From positions 455-64,454 of the forward strand of contig MNCI01009428.1 of assembly GCA_015680685.1 (NCBI GenBank): 64,000 nt of DNA. The letters run 5' to 3'. Shown piece by piece: positions 19,953-32,423 of this stretch (position 1 is the stretch's first letter; each line of letters opens with the position of its first letter). The position numbers were made by a program, and so were the translations under genes. This DNA comes from Gnetum montanum. Its lineage: Eukaryota > Streptophyta > Gnetopsida > Gnetales > Gnetaceae. The notes beneath the pieces were generated by a model, which made no database searches, was not told the origin of the DNA, and saw only the letters and a program-made list of their open reading frames with translations.

Positions 19953-22950
19953 ATGGCATTAACAATGCATATTAGACAAGGTGGAGACATGGCAGTGGTG
20001 ATAGTAGTGTTGCTTTATTATGCTACTCCTGCTTCTTTTGCATCGTCTTCATCTTTATCTTTGGATGTCGATGTGAATGCCCTCCTACAATTCAAAGCAG
20101 GAATTATGGGCGACTCTGATGAAATGCTTTTTAATTGGAGCCACCACAATGCCCATTGAATCTACAACAATTGGGCTACAGTTGGTTGTTCATCATTCTC
20201 TTCTCATTCCTCCCATGAATGCTGGGTGGTACGCTTGGGCCTGTCTCAAGTGTGCTTTTCCCATTTTTATGTAACCTCACATTTCTAACCTATTTGAATC
20301 TCTCCCATAATGATTTCTTTGGACCTATCCCCAAAGAGATTGGTAGACTAAGGTAGTTGCAATATTTAGATCTCTCCTAGAATGGCTTGTCTAGACCTAT
20401 CCCTGAAGACATTGGTAAATTAAGCCATTTGCAATATTTGTCTATCTTTGAGAATGAGGACTTGTCTAGGCCTATCGCTGAAAACATTGGTAGACTAAGC
20501 CAATTGCAAAACCTGGATCTTTATTCTACAGCAATACAAGGTCCCATTCCTCACTCCTTGAGCAATTGCTCTGGTCTCAAAAGGTTAGCACTACGTTTAG
20601 AAGGGAAAGGGCTTTCAATTATAGCTCCTTGGCTGCTAAGCTTCACATCTCTTTGGGAGCTCTAGTTAGATATAAGCAATTTGAAAGGGGATATGCCAGA
20701 AGAGTTAGGAAAATTAAGTCAGCTTCATATTCTAACTCTGTACTGGTAGGATGTTGATGACTTCTCAAATCCCATACCATCTTGGGTGGAAAATATGTTC
20801 CATCTTTGGAGCCTACAATTGGGTGTTAGAGAAGCTGAATGGAGTGCAGGAGAAGATGTTAGCCACAACAACAGTATCCCATGGGAATTGGGAAATCTTA
20901 CCAATCTAAGGAAGCTATATTTGTATGTTGACATGCTGAGTGGAATTATTCCATGCAAGCTTGGAAATCTTAGCCGCTTGCAACAACTTAATCTGTCTTT
21001 CTTCATGGAAAGCAGCCCAATACCTTCATGTCTCCAAAAATTACAACTTGAAAGCTTCTCATTTGGAGGAGAGTACATCACAAGTTCAATTCCAAAGGAG
21101 TTAGGAAATCTTAGCCTTCTATTAAAGCTAAGTTTGAATTTGGGTTCATTGAATGGAGGTATTCCATGGTAGCTTGGAAATTTGAGCAGGTTGCAGTCTC
21201 TTCACTTGTCTTTCTCCAATGGTAACAGTTCCATACCTTCATCCATGGGAATGTTGTCACAGCTTCAAGGCTTGTACCTCACAGGTGAAAGTAGCTTCAC
21301 AGGTTCAATTCCACCTGAGTTAGGAAATCTTCCTAAACTCCGTTGGTTGGAATTAGAAGTAATGAAACTTTGTGGAGTTAGTAAATTTAAGCAAACCTCA
21401 CTCACTTCTACCTTGACACAGAAAGGGTGGCAGGAAATATTCCATTTGAGTTGGGAAGGCTCAAACAACTGACCTCATTCAGCTTATCAGCATATTCTAT
21501 AACAGGCATATGTCAACTAAAACAAGTTGAACACTTGTCATTATTTACTACCGATATTCCGTTTGTAATACCAGACTGCATTAGTATGATGTCTCGATTA
21601 AGTTCTTTGGAAGTATCTAGTGGTGGAATTCCAAAGGCCATCCACAATCTTAGCATGTTGTCATCACACAATCTGCAAGCCTTGCCAAGAGGATTGTGCT
21701 CTTTAACAAGCTTGACTTATTTAATAGTGGAGTATTCAAACATCAGCAGCTATATTCCAAAATGCATTGGTAACATGATGTAGCTACACTATGTAAGCTT
21801 AAAAGGTAACCAGTTGAGCGGCCAAATTCCCAATAGTATTGGAAATTTGGTAAATTTGGTCTTCCTAGATATTTCTCAAAACAAGCTCACTGGTAGCATA
21901 CCTCTGGCCCTAGCAAACTGCAAGCAACTATCAATATTGAACATAGAGAATAACAATTTCTAGGGTATGCTTTTTGTGATATGTCCATCTTCAATGTTGG
22001 TTCTATCAACGCATCTAAATCATTTCTTTGGACCTTTGTCAAACTACTCTTTGATTAATTGCAAGAATCTCCTTATCTTAGATTTAAGGAGTAATATGCT
22101 AACCAATTCTCTACCAGATTATTTAAGGAGAATGCATAACCTTACAATGCTAGATCTGGGCCATAACATGTTTGAAGGTACCATTCCTAAATGGGTAGTC
22201 AACTTCACACTGCTACAAGTGTTGAACTTGTCAAACAACCACTTTCATGGCAATGTTCCATCCCACCTCAATATGCTCAAACAATTTCAACAATTAGAGG
22301 ATAGAGAAGACAATGATGAGAATGGGTTGGAGGCAATGATAGTAATGTTGACAAAAAAAGGGCTGGAGCTAGAGGATGTACTAGTGATAGTAGGTAACAA
22401 TGTGATAAACCTCTCAAGCAACAATTTGACAGGTGAGATTCCAGAAAGCATAAGAACCCTCATTACCTTGAGATTGCTAAATTTATCTTCTAACATGCTA
22501 ATTGGGCACATACCTCCATCAATGGGGAAATTACAACTTCTAGAACAGCTAGATTTAAGATGGAATAATTTATCAAGTAAAATTCCAATGCAATTGCAGT
22601 CATTAGACTTTTTAAGTGTTCTGAAAGTTTCTCATAACAAATTATGTGGTAGGATTCCCATAAGCACACAATTTTCAACATTTTATGAAAGTTCATTTGC
22701 AGAGAATGAATGTTTGTGTGGATTTCCTACCAGCATTCCATTCAAAGATGAAAATGAAACAAAGTCTACAAAACACAGGATAGAGACAAAGTCCCATCAT
22801 TATTGGTGGGATTAGGTCAATGAACATGTATCATTGGTGGCATTTGGATTAGAATTTGGGTTATCATATGGCGGCATAATTGCTTTGTATTTTCACTTTC
22901 ACTAGGATGCCTTTCCTTGGTTCTTTGGAACCTACCTTATTTGAATGCAA
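19953..22950 (+). pseudogene. Leucine-rich-repeat receptor-like protein, decayed
   Basis: Begins at ATG 19953; a hydrophobic leader (MAVVIVVLLYYATPASFASS) and an LRR N-cap ('VNALLQFKAGIMGDSDEMLF') follow. Many extracellular LRRs of the plant type are visible in pieces from 20300 to 22640 ('GPIPHSLSNCSGLKRLAL', 'SIPWELGNLTNLRKLYL', 'SIPPELGNLPKLRWLEL', 'LTGEIPESIRTLITLRLLNL'). The longest open piece is 21967-22815 (282 codons). The C-cap is near 'NECLCGFP', then a weak membrane-like segment (about 22835-22905) and no kinase, so it resembles a receptor-like protein (RLP) rather than a kinase. Several stops and at least two frame changes (near 20157 and 21370-21430) break it. Known relatives sense peptides or microbial molecules at the plasma membrane. 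Confidence 0.85.
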
Positions 22951-24902
22951 TCCCCAAGGCTGTAAGTTTGTTTTTCTAGCTTTCCTGCATGTGAGTCCGT
23001 CATAATTGTCTTATTGTATTAATTTCACTGTATCTATGTTGATTGATAAGCTTTCATCCAAGCATCAACCTACTTGGTCTAAGCTTTGGTAACATGAGCA
23101 TTAAGGCTCCAAGTAATGATCCTTTTATGTCTCTATGGTTTTTATTGTACTACAATATTAATCTATGCTTTATGCATAGTTTAAATATTTAGCATATGCT
23201 TTTGTTATATTCTCAAGTCTGCATGTAATCATGTATTTCATGAATTATAGTCAAGATTATAAAATTAATCTATGCTTTTTATGGATAAAACTATTTAGAA
23301 ACCCTGAGACTATTAATATAGCTGCATACTGGAGCCATTCTTTTAGCTGATCTTTTTATATGAAGACAAGGCTAAGATAATGATGGTTAAGAAATTCTTT
23401 TTAGATTTGTAATTCTATCTAAATTGCTTCATTATGTAACTAATAAAATATTATTAACACAAATAGCATTCAAATTTTGTAAATATTTGGTGGTTGTTGT
23501 TGCTACCTTGATGCTATTTTCAAGCTTTCATTTTCTTCATTTGCCTACCCTTATCACTGCTATGGTTCCAAAGATTTTTGGGGTCCAAAGAACAATCATA
23601 CCGTGTGATGAACTTAATTTGAAATCACTCTGTTAAGATAACTCTGCTCATATGTGAAATTGTGTACTCTGTCATGCATTATGTTGGGAAAAAGTATTAA
23701 CGTAAAGGACAAATAGTCTTGCATCAACAATGAGAAAAGTAGAACTTAATAAGATTTGTATTTGTCAAATATTTGTATTTGTAATAGAAATGAAGTCAGT
23801 AGAAGGGAAAAGTACTACTACGATTTTTCTGCCTCAGCAATTGCAAGCACTAACTCAGCTTAGCAAATAGATTAACTAAGATACCATCTTTTCTTATGTA
23901 CTATACAGAATTGCTTACAGCTTCATTTTGTACTTGAAGTAGCTAACTTGGTGTGTCAATCCCCAATGCTTTCTTCTTCAACTTAACAAAAATTCATTTT
24001 CTGGGTATCAATTTGAACTAAAAAAATTTTGTTTCTTTGATTTAATAAGTATTAAGTATGTTTGAGAACATGGAGTGATCTTAATGGCATATATTAGAAC
24101 CCATCTCCTTCATCAGGTAAGGTGTTTTACCTAGACTTGGTAGAAGGAAATAATTCTTAATACATGTGTAGGACAGTCTAGTTTTGCAAAATGCCTTTGG
24201 TCATGGACATTGTTTGAAATGTTTATAGAATCTTGTAACTTTTCATCTCTTGCCTGTGGATGTTTCAATAGCACATGTAAATCAAACAAATTAATTTCTT
24301 TTCATGGTTTCACTAAGATTTACCATTTCAATACCATTTTAAGATTTTTTTTCAAAGATTTAGGAATTTATGATTTCCTTTTAGCCATTGGACTTTTCAA
24401 GTTAAAATAGGATGTAGTTCTGAGTTAATAGTATCAAGAATGAATAAAGGATCAAGGGAACATCACTAGAGTCACAATGGTCATCTTACTAGAAGGATTG
24501 ATAGATGAGCAAAAGCCCAACCTCTTCAAGTGGCTAGAAACATGAATTGAGTCCCTCCTTATTCTTACTAAAGAATATACTTGTACTGAAATATGTTACA
24601 TTATAGCTAATTAAATTTGGTTGTCTTACTTGAAGGCGAAAATAATATAGCTTCTTGGCAACAATGCATGAGTGGGTACTAAATGATAATGCACTTTTGG
24701 TAAAGTCAATGATTTCTTTTGGATCTTAAACAAATAGACCTCATGAAACAAAAGATTAAAATTCCTAATTGTAAAGATTCAGTTGACTCCAAACTCCTTA
24801 AAAACCCAAGAATTTTCAAGCTACATCAACTAAAGGGCATGTTTGATTGCCCAATTCTTTGAGGGCTGTTTTTGTAGAATCTACTCATCATATTTAGAAA
24901 AT
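22951..24902. other. A+T-rich intergenic DNA
   Basis: No coding region, LTR or tandem repeat could be supported on either strand. Confidence 0.5.
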
Positions 24903-25068
24903 NNNNNNNNNNNNNNNNNNNNNNNNNNNNNNNNNNNNNNNNNNNNNNNNNNNNNNNNNNNNNNNNNNNNNNNNNNNNNNNNNNNNNNNNNNNNNNNNNN
25001 NNNNNNNNNNNNNNNNNNNNNNNNNNNNNNNNNNNNNNNNNNNNNNNNNNNNNNNNNNNNNNNNNNNN
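24903..25068. other. Assembly gap
   Basis: 166 N. It removes the 3' part of the FHA-domain gene on the minus strand. Confidence 0.99.
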
Positions 25069-25875
25069 ACATATTCGTCAAACTTGGCAGCATCCGCCTT
25101 GATCTGAATAATGCACTTCTCGGCTACAGCATTCAAATGCATTGGAATCCACTCCTCCATCTGATCAAACCACTGCCGCAGCGTCATGATCTCTCCCGAA
25201 ACCCTAACATCATTATCCTCTTTCTCAGCAACGTCACTGGTTCTCACAAGGTCTTCCTCAAATCCAGACTTGTCACATTCCTTTCTCTTATTTCTGGTTC
25301 TTAATACCCTGGCATCAGGAGGAGGGATTGCATTTTCAACGTTAAGCGCTATTTTGACACAAAGTACAGTTTCTTCCCCAATTTTGATAACATCGCCGTC
25401 GTTCAGAGGCTGGAACTCGAGCGGAGGAAGCACAAAATCGTTGAGAATTGTGCCATTTGACGTATTTAGGTCTTGAATTTCCCACTGCCAGGCAGAATTA
25501 AACTGTATCAGAAACTTCTTCCTAATGTAGCTAATACAAAAAAAAGTGACAGACAAACAACCACCAGTTATTTCCTTTCCTTTCCTGACTGGCAAGGAAA
25601 ATAACAAAACAAATGCAATGACATCCGCTGATTTAATGTTTTTTGATTGAATGTATCCAGCCGTTTACCTTGTTTGAGTGAAGTTGTATGAGGAGATGTT
25701 TCTGAGAGATGCCGCTGTCTCTGATGGCGAAAGTGTTGCCTCTGAGGGTTCTTCCGATTTTGAGAAGCTTATTCTTGCGGTTGTTCTTCGCTTCACACTG
25801 CAACGTTTCGCCGGCGCGAGGACCTTTCAAAATTTGCAGAGAAAGAGCCCTTGCTTCTTCTTGTTGTTGCTCCAT
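25069..25875 (-). CDS. FHA-domain protein (two exons visible, 3' end in gap)
   Basis: Exon 1 is 25669-25875: it opens MEQQQEEARALSLQILKGPR and ends at a donor (AAG|GTAAAC). Exon 2 starts at 25502 after a TACAG acceptor in the same phase and is open to the gap at 25069. Together they form an FHA fold: the GR of 'KIGRTLRGNTFAI', the S-x-x-H of 'DSGISQKHLLIQ', then 'WQWEIQDLNTSNGTILND' with the conserved N-G-T, and 'LNDGDVIKIGEETVLCVKI'. FHA domains bind phosphothreonine peptides. Past the domain come an acidic/basic linker and 'MTLRQWFDQMEEWIPMHLNA', probably helical. The layout resembles small plant nuclear FHA proteins of the At2g21530/At3g02400 kind, from memory. This is the only apparently intact host gene; the C-terminus is lost in the gap. 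Confidence 0.88.
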
Positions 25876-26596
25876 TGCTGGAACCGTTTTCTCGCTCCCG
25901 CTTGCTCCAGTTTTGAAAATCTTCGAAGCAAATCACCGAGATCACGCTGTGGCAATTAAATTTCAAATTAAAATCATGAAGAACAGCGGTGTGTGAATGT
26001 AAGGGCACTAAAGCTCTGCCATTTATCACATGAAGTAAAGGTCATCACTGTGGGCTTAATGCAGGTCTCACAAGGGAATCTTCTTGGATTTTTGAAATTG
26101 AATTTGAACTTACAAACTAATTAAAAATAATAAACTTTGACTTGTTAATAGTATAATAAGAGTATTGTAACCTTAGCATCGACATAGCATGGGAAGCTGG
26201 TGTGTTAAGGTGTGTATGAAAATTCAAATTAAAAGAAAAAAACAATATTTACCTTTAATGTACATATTCGACTTATAACTTTATAATTCAATATTGCTAG
26301 GTAGAATCAAACCTATAATTTATGAGCTTCTAAATCAAGAGTTGTACCAATAAATTAATTTATTATTTAAGTAACCATAGCATAATTGTTGCTAAGTCTA
26401 ACATAGTTTCATGTTATAGAAGTTCTACCAAAGTTTCATGTGACGATATATCCAAGGTTGCATACATGCAATTATTGTCTCATTTTGAAAGTAGCCCACA
26501 TTCTTACACCTTTAGAGAAGTAACAAATTACATATCCATGTAACAAACATTTTTGACTATCAAATGAGAATTGAACTAGAAACCTGCACCACCTTA
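25876..26596. other. Upstream region of the FHA gene and A+T-rich spacer
   Basis: Bases 25876-25960 are less A+T-rich and probably contain the 5' leader and promoter of the minus-strand FHA gene. No clear TATA box. The remainder shows no feature. Confidence 0.4.
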
Positions 26597-26702
26597 TGAT
26601 ATCATCATTATCATTATAACTTTAACAAAATGGCATCCACTACATGATATCATCATCATCATCATTACCATCATAGCTTTAACAAAATGGCATCCACTAC
26701 AT
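26597..26702. repeat. Short tandem duplication
   Basis: Two copies of about 55 bp, each containing ATGATATCATCATYATC followed by CTTTAACAAAATGGCATCC. The ATC triplet stretch suggests replication slippage. Confidence 0.75.
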
Positions 26703-26729
26703 GAGTTTTTTATTTGCTTCTATCATCAT

Positions 26730-28010
26730 TTGCTTCTATGAAAAGCTAGATTGTTATTTATTTACAATTTCTTTAAATCATCTTCAATTATTTGTTTCCA
26801 TGCCTTCTTTGGTTTTCCTTTTGATGGCTTTTCTAAAATAATGATGTAGCAACCTTTATTTATAAGCTCATTATCTAATACTTTTTGCACATGTCCAAAC
26901 CATCTAAGCTACCATTCTTGTAGCTTATTTGAAATAAAAGTCATTCCAAGTTTTTCTATGATATCCATATTAGGTAGTTTATCTTTTTTAGTAACATGTG
27001 ATGTTCATCAAAATAGTTGCATTTCTACCACACTAGTTTGTTATTTAGCCTCTTTTGTATTGCACAACATATAGCATCATATAAAATTTTCTCTTCAATT
27101 TTATTGGTATTGTTTTATCACATAGAATACCATTAGCATGTGTCCATTTTGACTATCCCACCTTAATTCTATTTTTTATATCATTATCAATTTCACCATG
27201 TGATTGAAGAATTGATCCAACTTAGAAAAAATATTTGCAATGAGGGACTTTTTTGCCTTGAATTGTCAATTTTTCACCATTGTTTATGTTGTTACTAAAC
27301 TTACATTCAATATATTATGTCTTCTACTAATTTTTACGTTTTTTGATTCTAGACTATGTCTCCACTTATCCATTTTAAAACTAATATTTTCTTGAGCTAT
27401 ATCTACCAACACAATGTCATTTGTAAATAAAATACACCAAGGGATTTCATTTTGTATTTTCTTTATTAGTTCATCCATAATAATAGCAAATAAGCACAAC
27501 CTAAGCCTAAAGTAAACTTGCTATCATAGAAAAAATCAAATGTTGTTATGCAAGCTATTTTAATTTTACTAGTAACTCCATACATATCTTGAATCACTTG
27601 AATATATTTATCAAATATGTTTTTACTCCACAAAGCCCACCATATAATATCTCTAGGCAATGTATCATATGCTTTTTCTAAGTCAATGAAGAACATATAT
27701 AAATTTTTTCTATGTTTTTTAAATTTCCACATCAATTGTTGTATCAAGAAAATAACCTCTATAATAAATCTCCATAGCATTAATCCAAATTGATTTTCTA
27801 ATAATGTTGATTAAAGTCTAAAACGATGCTCTATGACTCTTTGCCAAAGCTTCATAGTATGGCTTATTGGCTTATTCCCTCTATAGTTTGCATGTTGCAC
27901 ATTTCCTTTATTTTTATAAATGGGAACAACAAATTTTTTTCTCCAATTAGGCATTTCTCCATCCTTCAAAATTTTGTTATAACGTTATATTAACCAAAAA
28001 AAACTCTTGT
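26730..28010 (-). pseudogene. RTE-like LINE reverse transcriptase fragment
   Basis: Minus-strand remains of a non-LTR retrotransposon. Reading from about 28000 downward: a 'KLWQRVIEHRF' block, 'FFIDLEKAYDTLPRDIIWWA' (finger/palm), 'YIQVIQDMYG', then the catalytic region CILFTNDIVLV (about 27395-27427), where the first Asp of the usual A-D-D has become Asn. Further on are 'KMDKWRHSLESKNVKISR', 'GWSKWTHANGILCDK' and 'IPIKLKRKFYMM', typical of the C-terminal half in plant RTE elements. Stops and frameshifts are frequent. Neither the endonuclease nor a 3' tail could be recognised. Confidence 0.8.
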
Positions 28011-29239
28011 ATCTCCCAATGCTTTCCAAGACCTCATGATATAATGCTACAAAGAAGAAGTTAATTTATTACATGTAATGACGAGCTATTATAATTTTGC
28101 CATTCTTTTAAAATGGGTAGCTTTAATTTTCAATATGGTTGATGATCCTATATGTTGTTTCAAGGTAGGAGAAATGGTAGGCTTGCTTGCTTTTAATAAT
28201 AAAATTCATATTTTGATGAGTGAAAGATGAAGATCAATTCAATAATTACATCACTAGGAGCTCCACTTCTCAAATTAAGTTTAAGAGTTTTGTTCAAACT
28301 ATGTTAAAAATGCATCAAAATCATTAAAGAATACAAATAATGCACCTCCTACAAGTCTAGAATTCTACAATTCAATTTGTTAACAATAGAATATAGTAGT
28401 TTCTCATTGATTGATGGAAGTAATAAAATAATGGTGTTACAAGCAGACATGAAACACTGCTAAATCCAACCAAACTATCATAGTACCATGATATATTGTT
28501 AGTTGATAAAATTAATACATTTACAATATTATTTTGTGAATGTCACCAAATGCAAAGAGTCATTTTGTATCCAAGGCTAAGCTGCAACTTGTGAAATCAC
28601 AAAAACTCTTAAATCTCACTCCTAAAATCAATAATGGTAAACATGAAGATACCCTAGAAAAGGATATAATAAAATCTCCCAAAAACAAACATAACAGAAA
28701 GAGACAGAATGACACTTAGTTAAGAAGATTCCTCAAAGTGAAATTTGATAAAATATACTGTTTCAATGAGAAAGATGGAATAACTACTTGTTTGACATAG
28801 ATCAAAATTAGCAACATAAAAGAAATAACTTAATAGCAATACTATGATTAAAACCAACAAGAATTTTATTATGGCTTGCATTTCATAAGCAAGTTTTATC
28901 AAACGACTACAGATTTAAAAATCATGATAAAACAATTTGAAAAAAGTAATCAATTTGATGGATTTCTTAATACTTCACAATGGTTAAAACCCCTGAAATA
29001 TAAGCTAAGTATCTTGGAAAAGAAATTTATTTTGTTGAAGCCATTGGTTCTCTGTAAGGCAAAGTGTTTTTCAATTTTAAAATTTTATCATAATTATTTG
29101 TATATTTTCAGTCACATCAAATACCAACATTTAAAAAATGGTTCCAGAAATTTAAATAGCTTTTAAACATTAAGGATATATGATTATTGGGTCGAACCTA
29201 TTTTGATTCTTTCTTATAAGAACTTTATCTAACATCAAT

Positions 29240-29310
29240 GTTTGGGTGGTGTAGCTAGTTATCACATTAGTCTTGCACACTAAAGGTCCCATATCAGATA
29301 GAACTGACCA
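29240..29310 (+). pseudogene. tRNA-Val-like relic 1
   Basis: GTTTGGGTGGTGTAG opens it, as in plant tRNA-Val(CAC), and the anticodon arm is TTAGT-CTTGCAC-ACTAA with a changed anticodon. The T arm is not recognisable. It is either a tRNA pseudogene or the head of a SINE. Confidence 0.5.
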
Positions 29311-29324
29311 CTGTTAATAGTACA

Positions 29325-30145
29325 GTCCCCTCTTGTGATGATTTCTCTTTCTTGTTTTCTTAAATCCACTTAATGACTTCCTTTTAATGATTTTTCTTGC
29401 ACAAATTCCTTAAGTGGAAACATATTCAAAAATATTTGAATATTTAGAAATTTCCTTGAACACTTTAACAGTATAGTCTTCTCTTGTGATGATTTCTCTT
29501 TATTGTTTCTTTAAATCCACTTAATGACTTCCTTCTAATGATTTTTCTTGCACAAATTCCTTCTGATAAGTTGAAACATACTCAAAAAATGTTTGGAAAT
29601 TTCCTATCAACCACTACCTATTTGCTATTGTTCTACATAAGGGTAAATTAAAATTGCCCATGAACCACCAACTATATGGTATTGTTCCAAGCTATTCTTC
29701 CCAAATACATTGCATGCCAAGAACTTGTAACAGAGAAGAATAAGAGTACCATAACTTATATGAGGGTATTTTGAAACAAATTCAGGAATATCTAGAAGCT
29801 ATCTATGAATCACCAATTATTTGTTGTTGTTCTAAGTTATTCATCCCAAATACACTACATGACAAAATCATGCTAAGCTTTTAATAGAAGCACCACACCC
29901 TATATAGGAAAAAACCATTCCTAAGAAAACAAAATTGTGGTCGGGGTGCGAAAATACATGAGAACTTAAAAAATGAAAAGAGATATTGACTAAAAGTCCA
30001 AATTTTTTGTGGAATTTTGGTGCAATTAGCATGTTTCCATTGTTACAAGTTATTCATCTCAAATACATTGAGTAACCAAATACTCAAGAGCTTATAACAT
30101 AAGTAAATAGAAGTACTACACCCTACATAGGGATATTTTGATTAA
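29325..30145. repeat. Tandem duplication and degenerate array after tRNA-like relic 1
   Basis: A 151-bp unit is duplicated at about 29325-29610 (TCTTGTGATGATTTCTCTTT at 29331 and again at 29482). It is followed by three diverged copies of a second unit (TATTCNTCCCAAATACA near 29691, 29839 and 30050). Confidence 0.65.
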
Positions 30146-31332
30146 AACAAATTCCATTTAACTTTGATATCTATTGGCTACTTTTGCAAGTTTTAAACTA
30201 TCTGCAAGCATAATTGTAGTTTGGCTGCTAAATACAATATAAGATTCAATAACATTTCTTATTTCATATAGAAATATAAACCTTAATGGCTTGTTCTCTA
30301 TGTAAACACTCTATCAAGTCAAGGCCTATGTGCATGGATGATGCATAATGTGAACCTACTTTATGCTAAATTTCTTTTGTCCATGATCAAGCAATGTAAT
30401 AGCTTACTTTGAATTTCCAAAAAAACAAAAAGTATTTCTCACCCTATAAAAGTTCAAAGCCCATAAATTTGCAATGTTTCAAATGAAGATTTAAAAATCA
30501 ATAAATATTTGTATAATTGCCTTTATAAGTATACATTTTCAAATAAAAAATTTAATGTCTAGCATACATAGTTTTAAAAGGAAAATAAAATGAAAATCTC
30601 ATACATCCAACAAGAATCATAATTGATAGAATAACACAAATTTTCCAACATATAACATCTGAATACAAATGTGAATTGAATCACTATCTAATATTACTAT
30701 AGAATTTCTGTACATTGAACTATATGTCACAATGTATCTAATACTATAGAAGGTCCTCAACACTGTGCATGGACATGTTGATGCTACTTTCATTGATTTC
30801 AAAGTTTGCCATGATGATGCTTATTTCCTTTGGAAATCTAAAACAAAATAATTCTTTTAAAAGATCTTCACAACTGGACTAAAATGCAAAAATAGATTTT
30901 TTTTCTTTGCAAATATTTCATCTTTCCATTTTTTTGGTGCTAAAAATGATTCTTAAATGTTTAATAGAACCCAATGGTCAAAACCATTTTAGAAGTAGCT
31001 TGTTGGGAAAATATGGAGCTATTTTAATTCATACCAATCCGCAATGACTATTAAGTTATTAAGAGGCTAGTTTTCAATATTTCCTATCATGTTACTAAGA
31101 CTTTATTTGCAATAGCTTACATGTTAATGGGAGTGAGGCTAGTTATTTGCATTGACTAAGGTTAAATTTATTGGTTTTAGTATGCACTTCAAAAACTCTT
31201 ACTCCACTCATTCTAAATACCCATGTTGTAATTTAAAAGCAACTAAGACAAAAAGAATTGAATTTAACAAGCCCAAATTCAAGGTAATAGAAGGTTAGAG
31301 TTACAAAAGAAAATACCTTAAAAGCACATAGT

Positions 31333-32268
31333 TGATGAGTGTCAAAGTGTTGCATTGATGGGCCCCCATCGACGTGGCCTCATTGATGGGTCCCTATCAA
31401 CAGGGCCTCATTTATGTGGTGTTTCCCTGTCGACGTAGTGTTTGCTATGTCTACAAAGTCGTGTTGACGTAGCCCTATAATTAAAACTAGAAATACATGC
31501 TCATAGCTATGTTTATGGATATCTTGTCATAGTAGTAGTAGAGCTCATGCAATTTTTCTATTTGAAAGTTAGAATATTTCTCTGAGTACCTACAATAGGA
31601 GTCAAAAAGTGTATGGATCTTTATTTAAGTATTATTATACCTGAATCACACCAGTGTGTACAACAATAAAGATAAGCCTTTTGATCAAACCTTGCAGCAC
31701 TTAGAATGGATTAATGATTTATCTATGCATTTATTGTTTTCATTAATTATGCCATTAATTAAGCTAAACTATACTTTGAGAGATTAATTAAGTTAAATAG
31801 ATTAAACACATAAGTATGACCACTTCATGCGTAAGCACATATTCACTTGGTAATCCCAGCGGCGTTATTGCTTGGTGCACCTAGTAGCGTAGCACTTGGT
31901 AACCTAACAATGGATACATGGGTTCAGGATGTGTATAGAAAGTAAGATTAGATGCTTATGTTAGGACTAGATAGAGATTAGTTAAGTAGTTAAACTAGAT
32001 TAGTTATTAAATTACTTCATCTCTCTACTTTAAGTACCAAAAAAGATAAAACATAAAATAATAAAAATCATATTTGTTGATTACACAGAACCATATCATT
32101 ATGCATCACAAGTGCAACTGGGAAGACAACGAGCATTCTTAACATCTAGTTTACTTCTTAGAGAACTAGTGCATTGGAAAACAATAGAGTCCATGGAATT
32201 CGACCGAATCGCGTGTGAGGGCTTTGTGAGTCATATAGGTGGACATAGGGGTACCTTGTCCCTCATCA
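31333..32268 (+). repeat. Left LTR of element C
   Basis: Begins TGATGAGTGTC, ends CCCTCATCA; 936 bp. The U3 has words such as CATCGACGTGGCC, CTGTCGACGTAG and GTTGACGTAGCC before a weak A+T box; the R-U5 shares the ACCAGTGTGTACAACAATAAAGA region with the solo LTR. Confidence 0.85.
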
Positions 32269-32269
32269 T

Positions 32270-32287
32270 TGGCATTATTTCCAGGGA
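32270..32287 (+). other. Primer binding site (tRNA-Asp) of element C
   Basis: TGGCATTATTTCCAGGGA matches the tRNA-Asp complement at 12 of 18 positions; five of the six differences are transitions. One base after the LTR. Confidence 0.7.
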
Positions 32288-32423
32288 CTCTTTTTGTTAG
32301 AAATGTGCACTATCTAGGATTAGTGAACATTATTAACATTGTTGGACAAACCCTAAGGTCAACATCATTCTCACACATAATAGAATCACATAAGCACACT
32401 AATAATTTTATTTGTTTTGGAAA

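Larger units (their letters stand above)
28200..31180. repeat. Anciently duplicated non-coding segment, copy 1
   Basis: Shares a series of colinear blocks with 37950-40000. Examples are GAAATTTGAT-AAATAT with ACTTGTTT-ACATA (28738-28800 versus 38717-38780), CTAATATTACTA-AGAATTTCT (30688-30710 versus 39750-39771), and AGGCTAGTTTTCAATATT (31061-31078 versus 38057-38074). Identity is low and patchy. No coding content; nature unknown. Confidence 0.55.

Noticed and set aside
24843-25304. Plus-strand frame through the N-gap
   Set aside because: Created by undefined bases; the minus strand carries the FHA gene.
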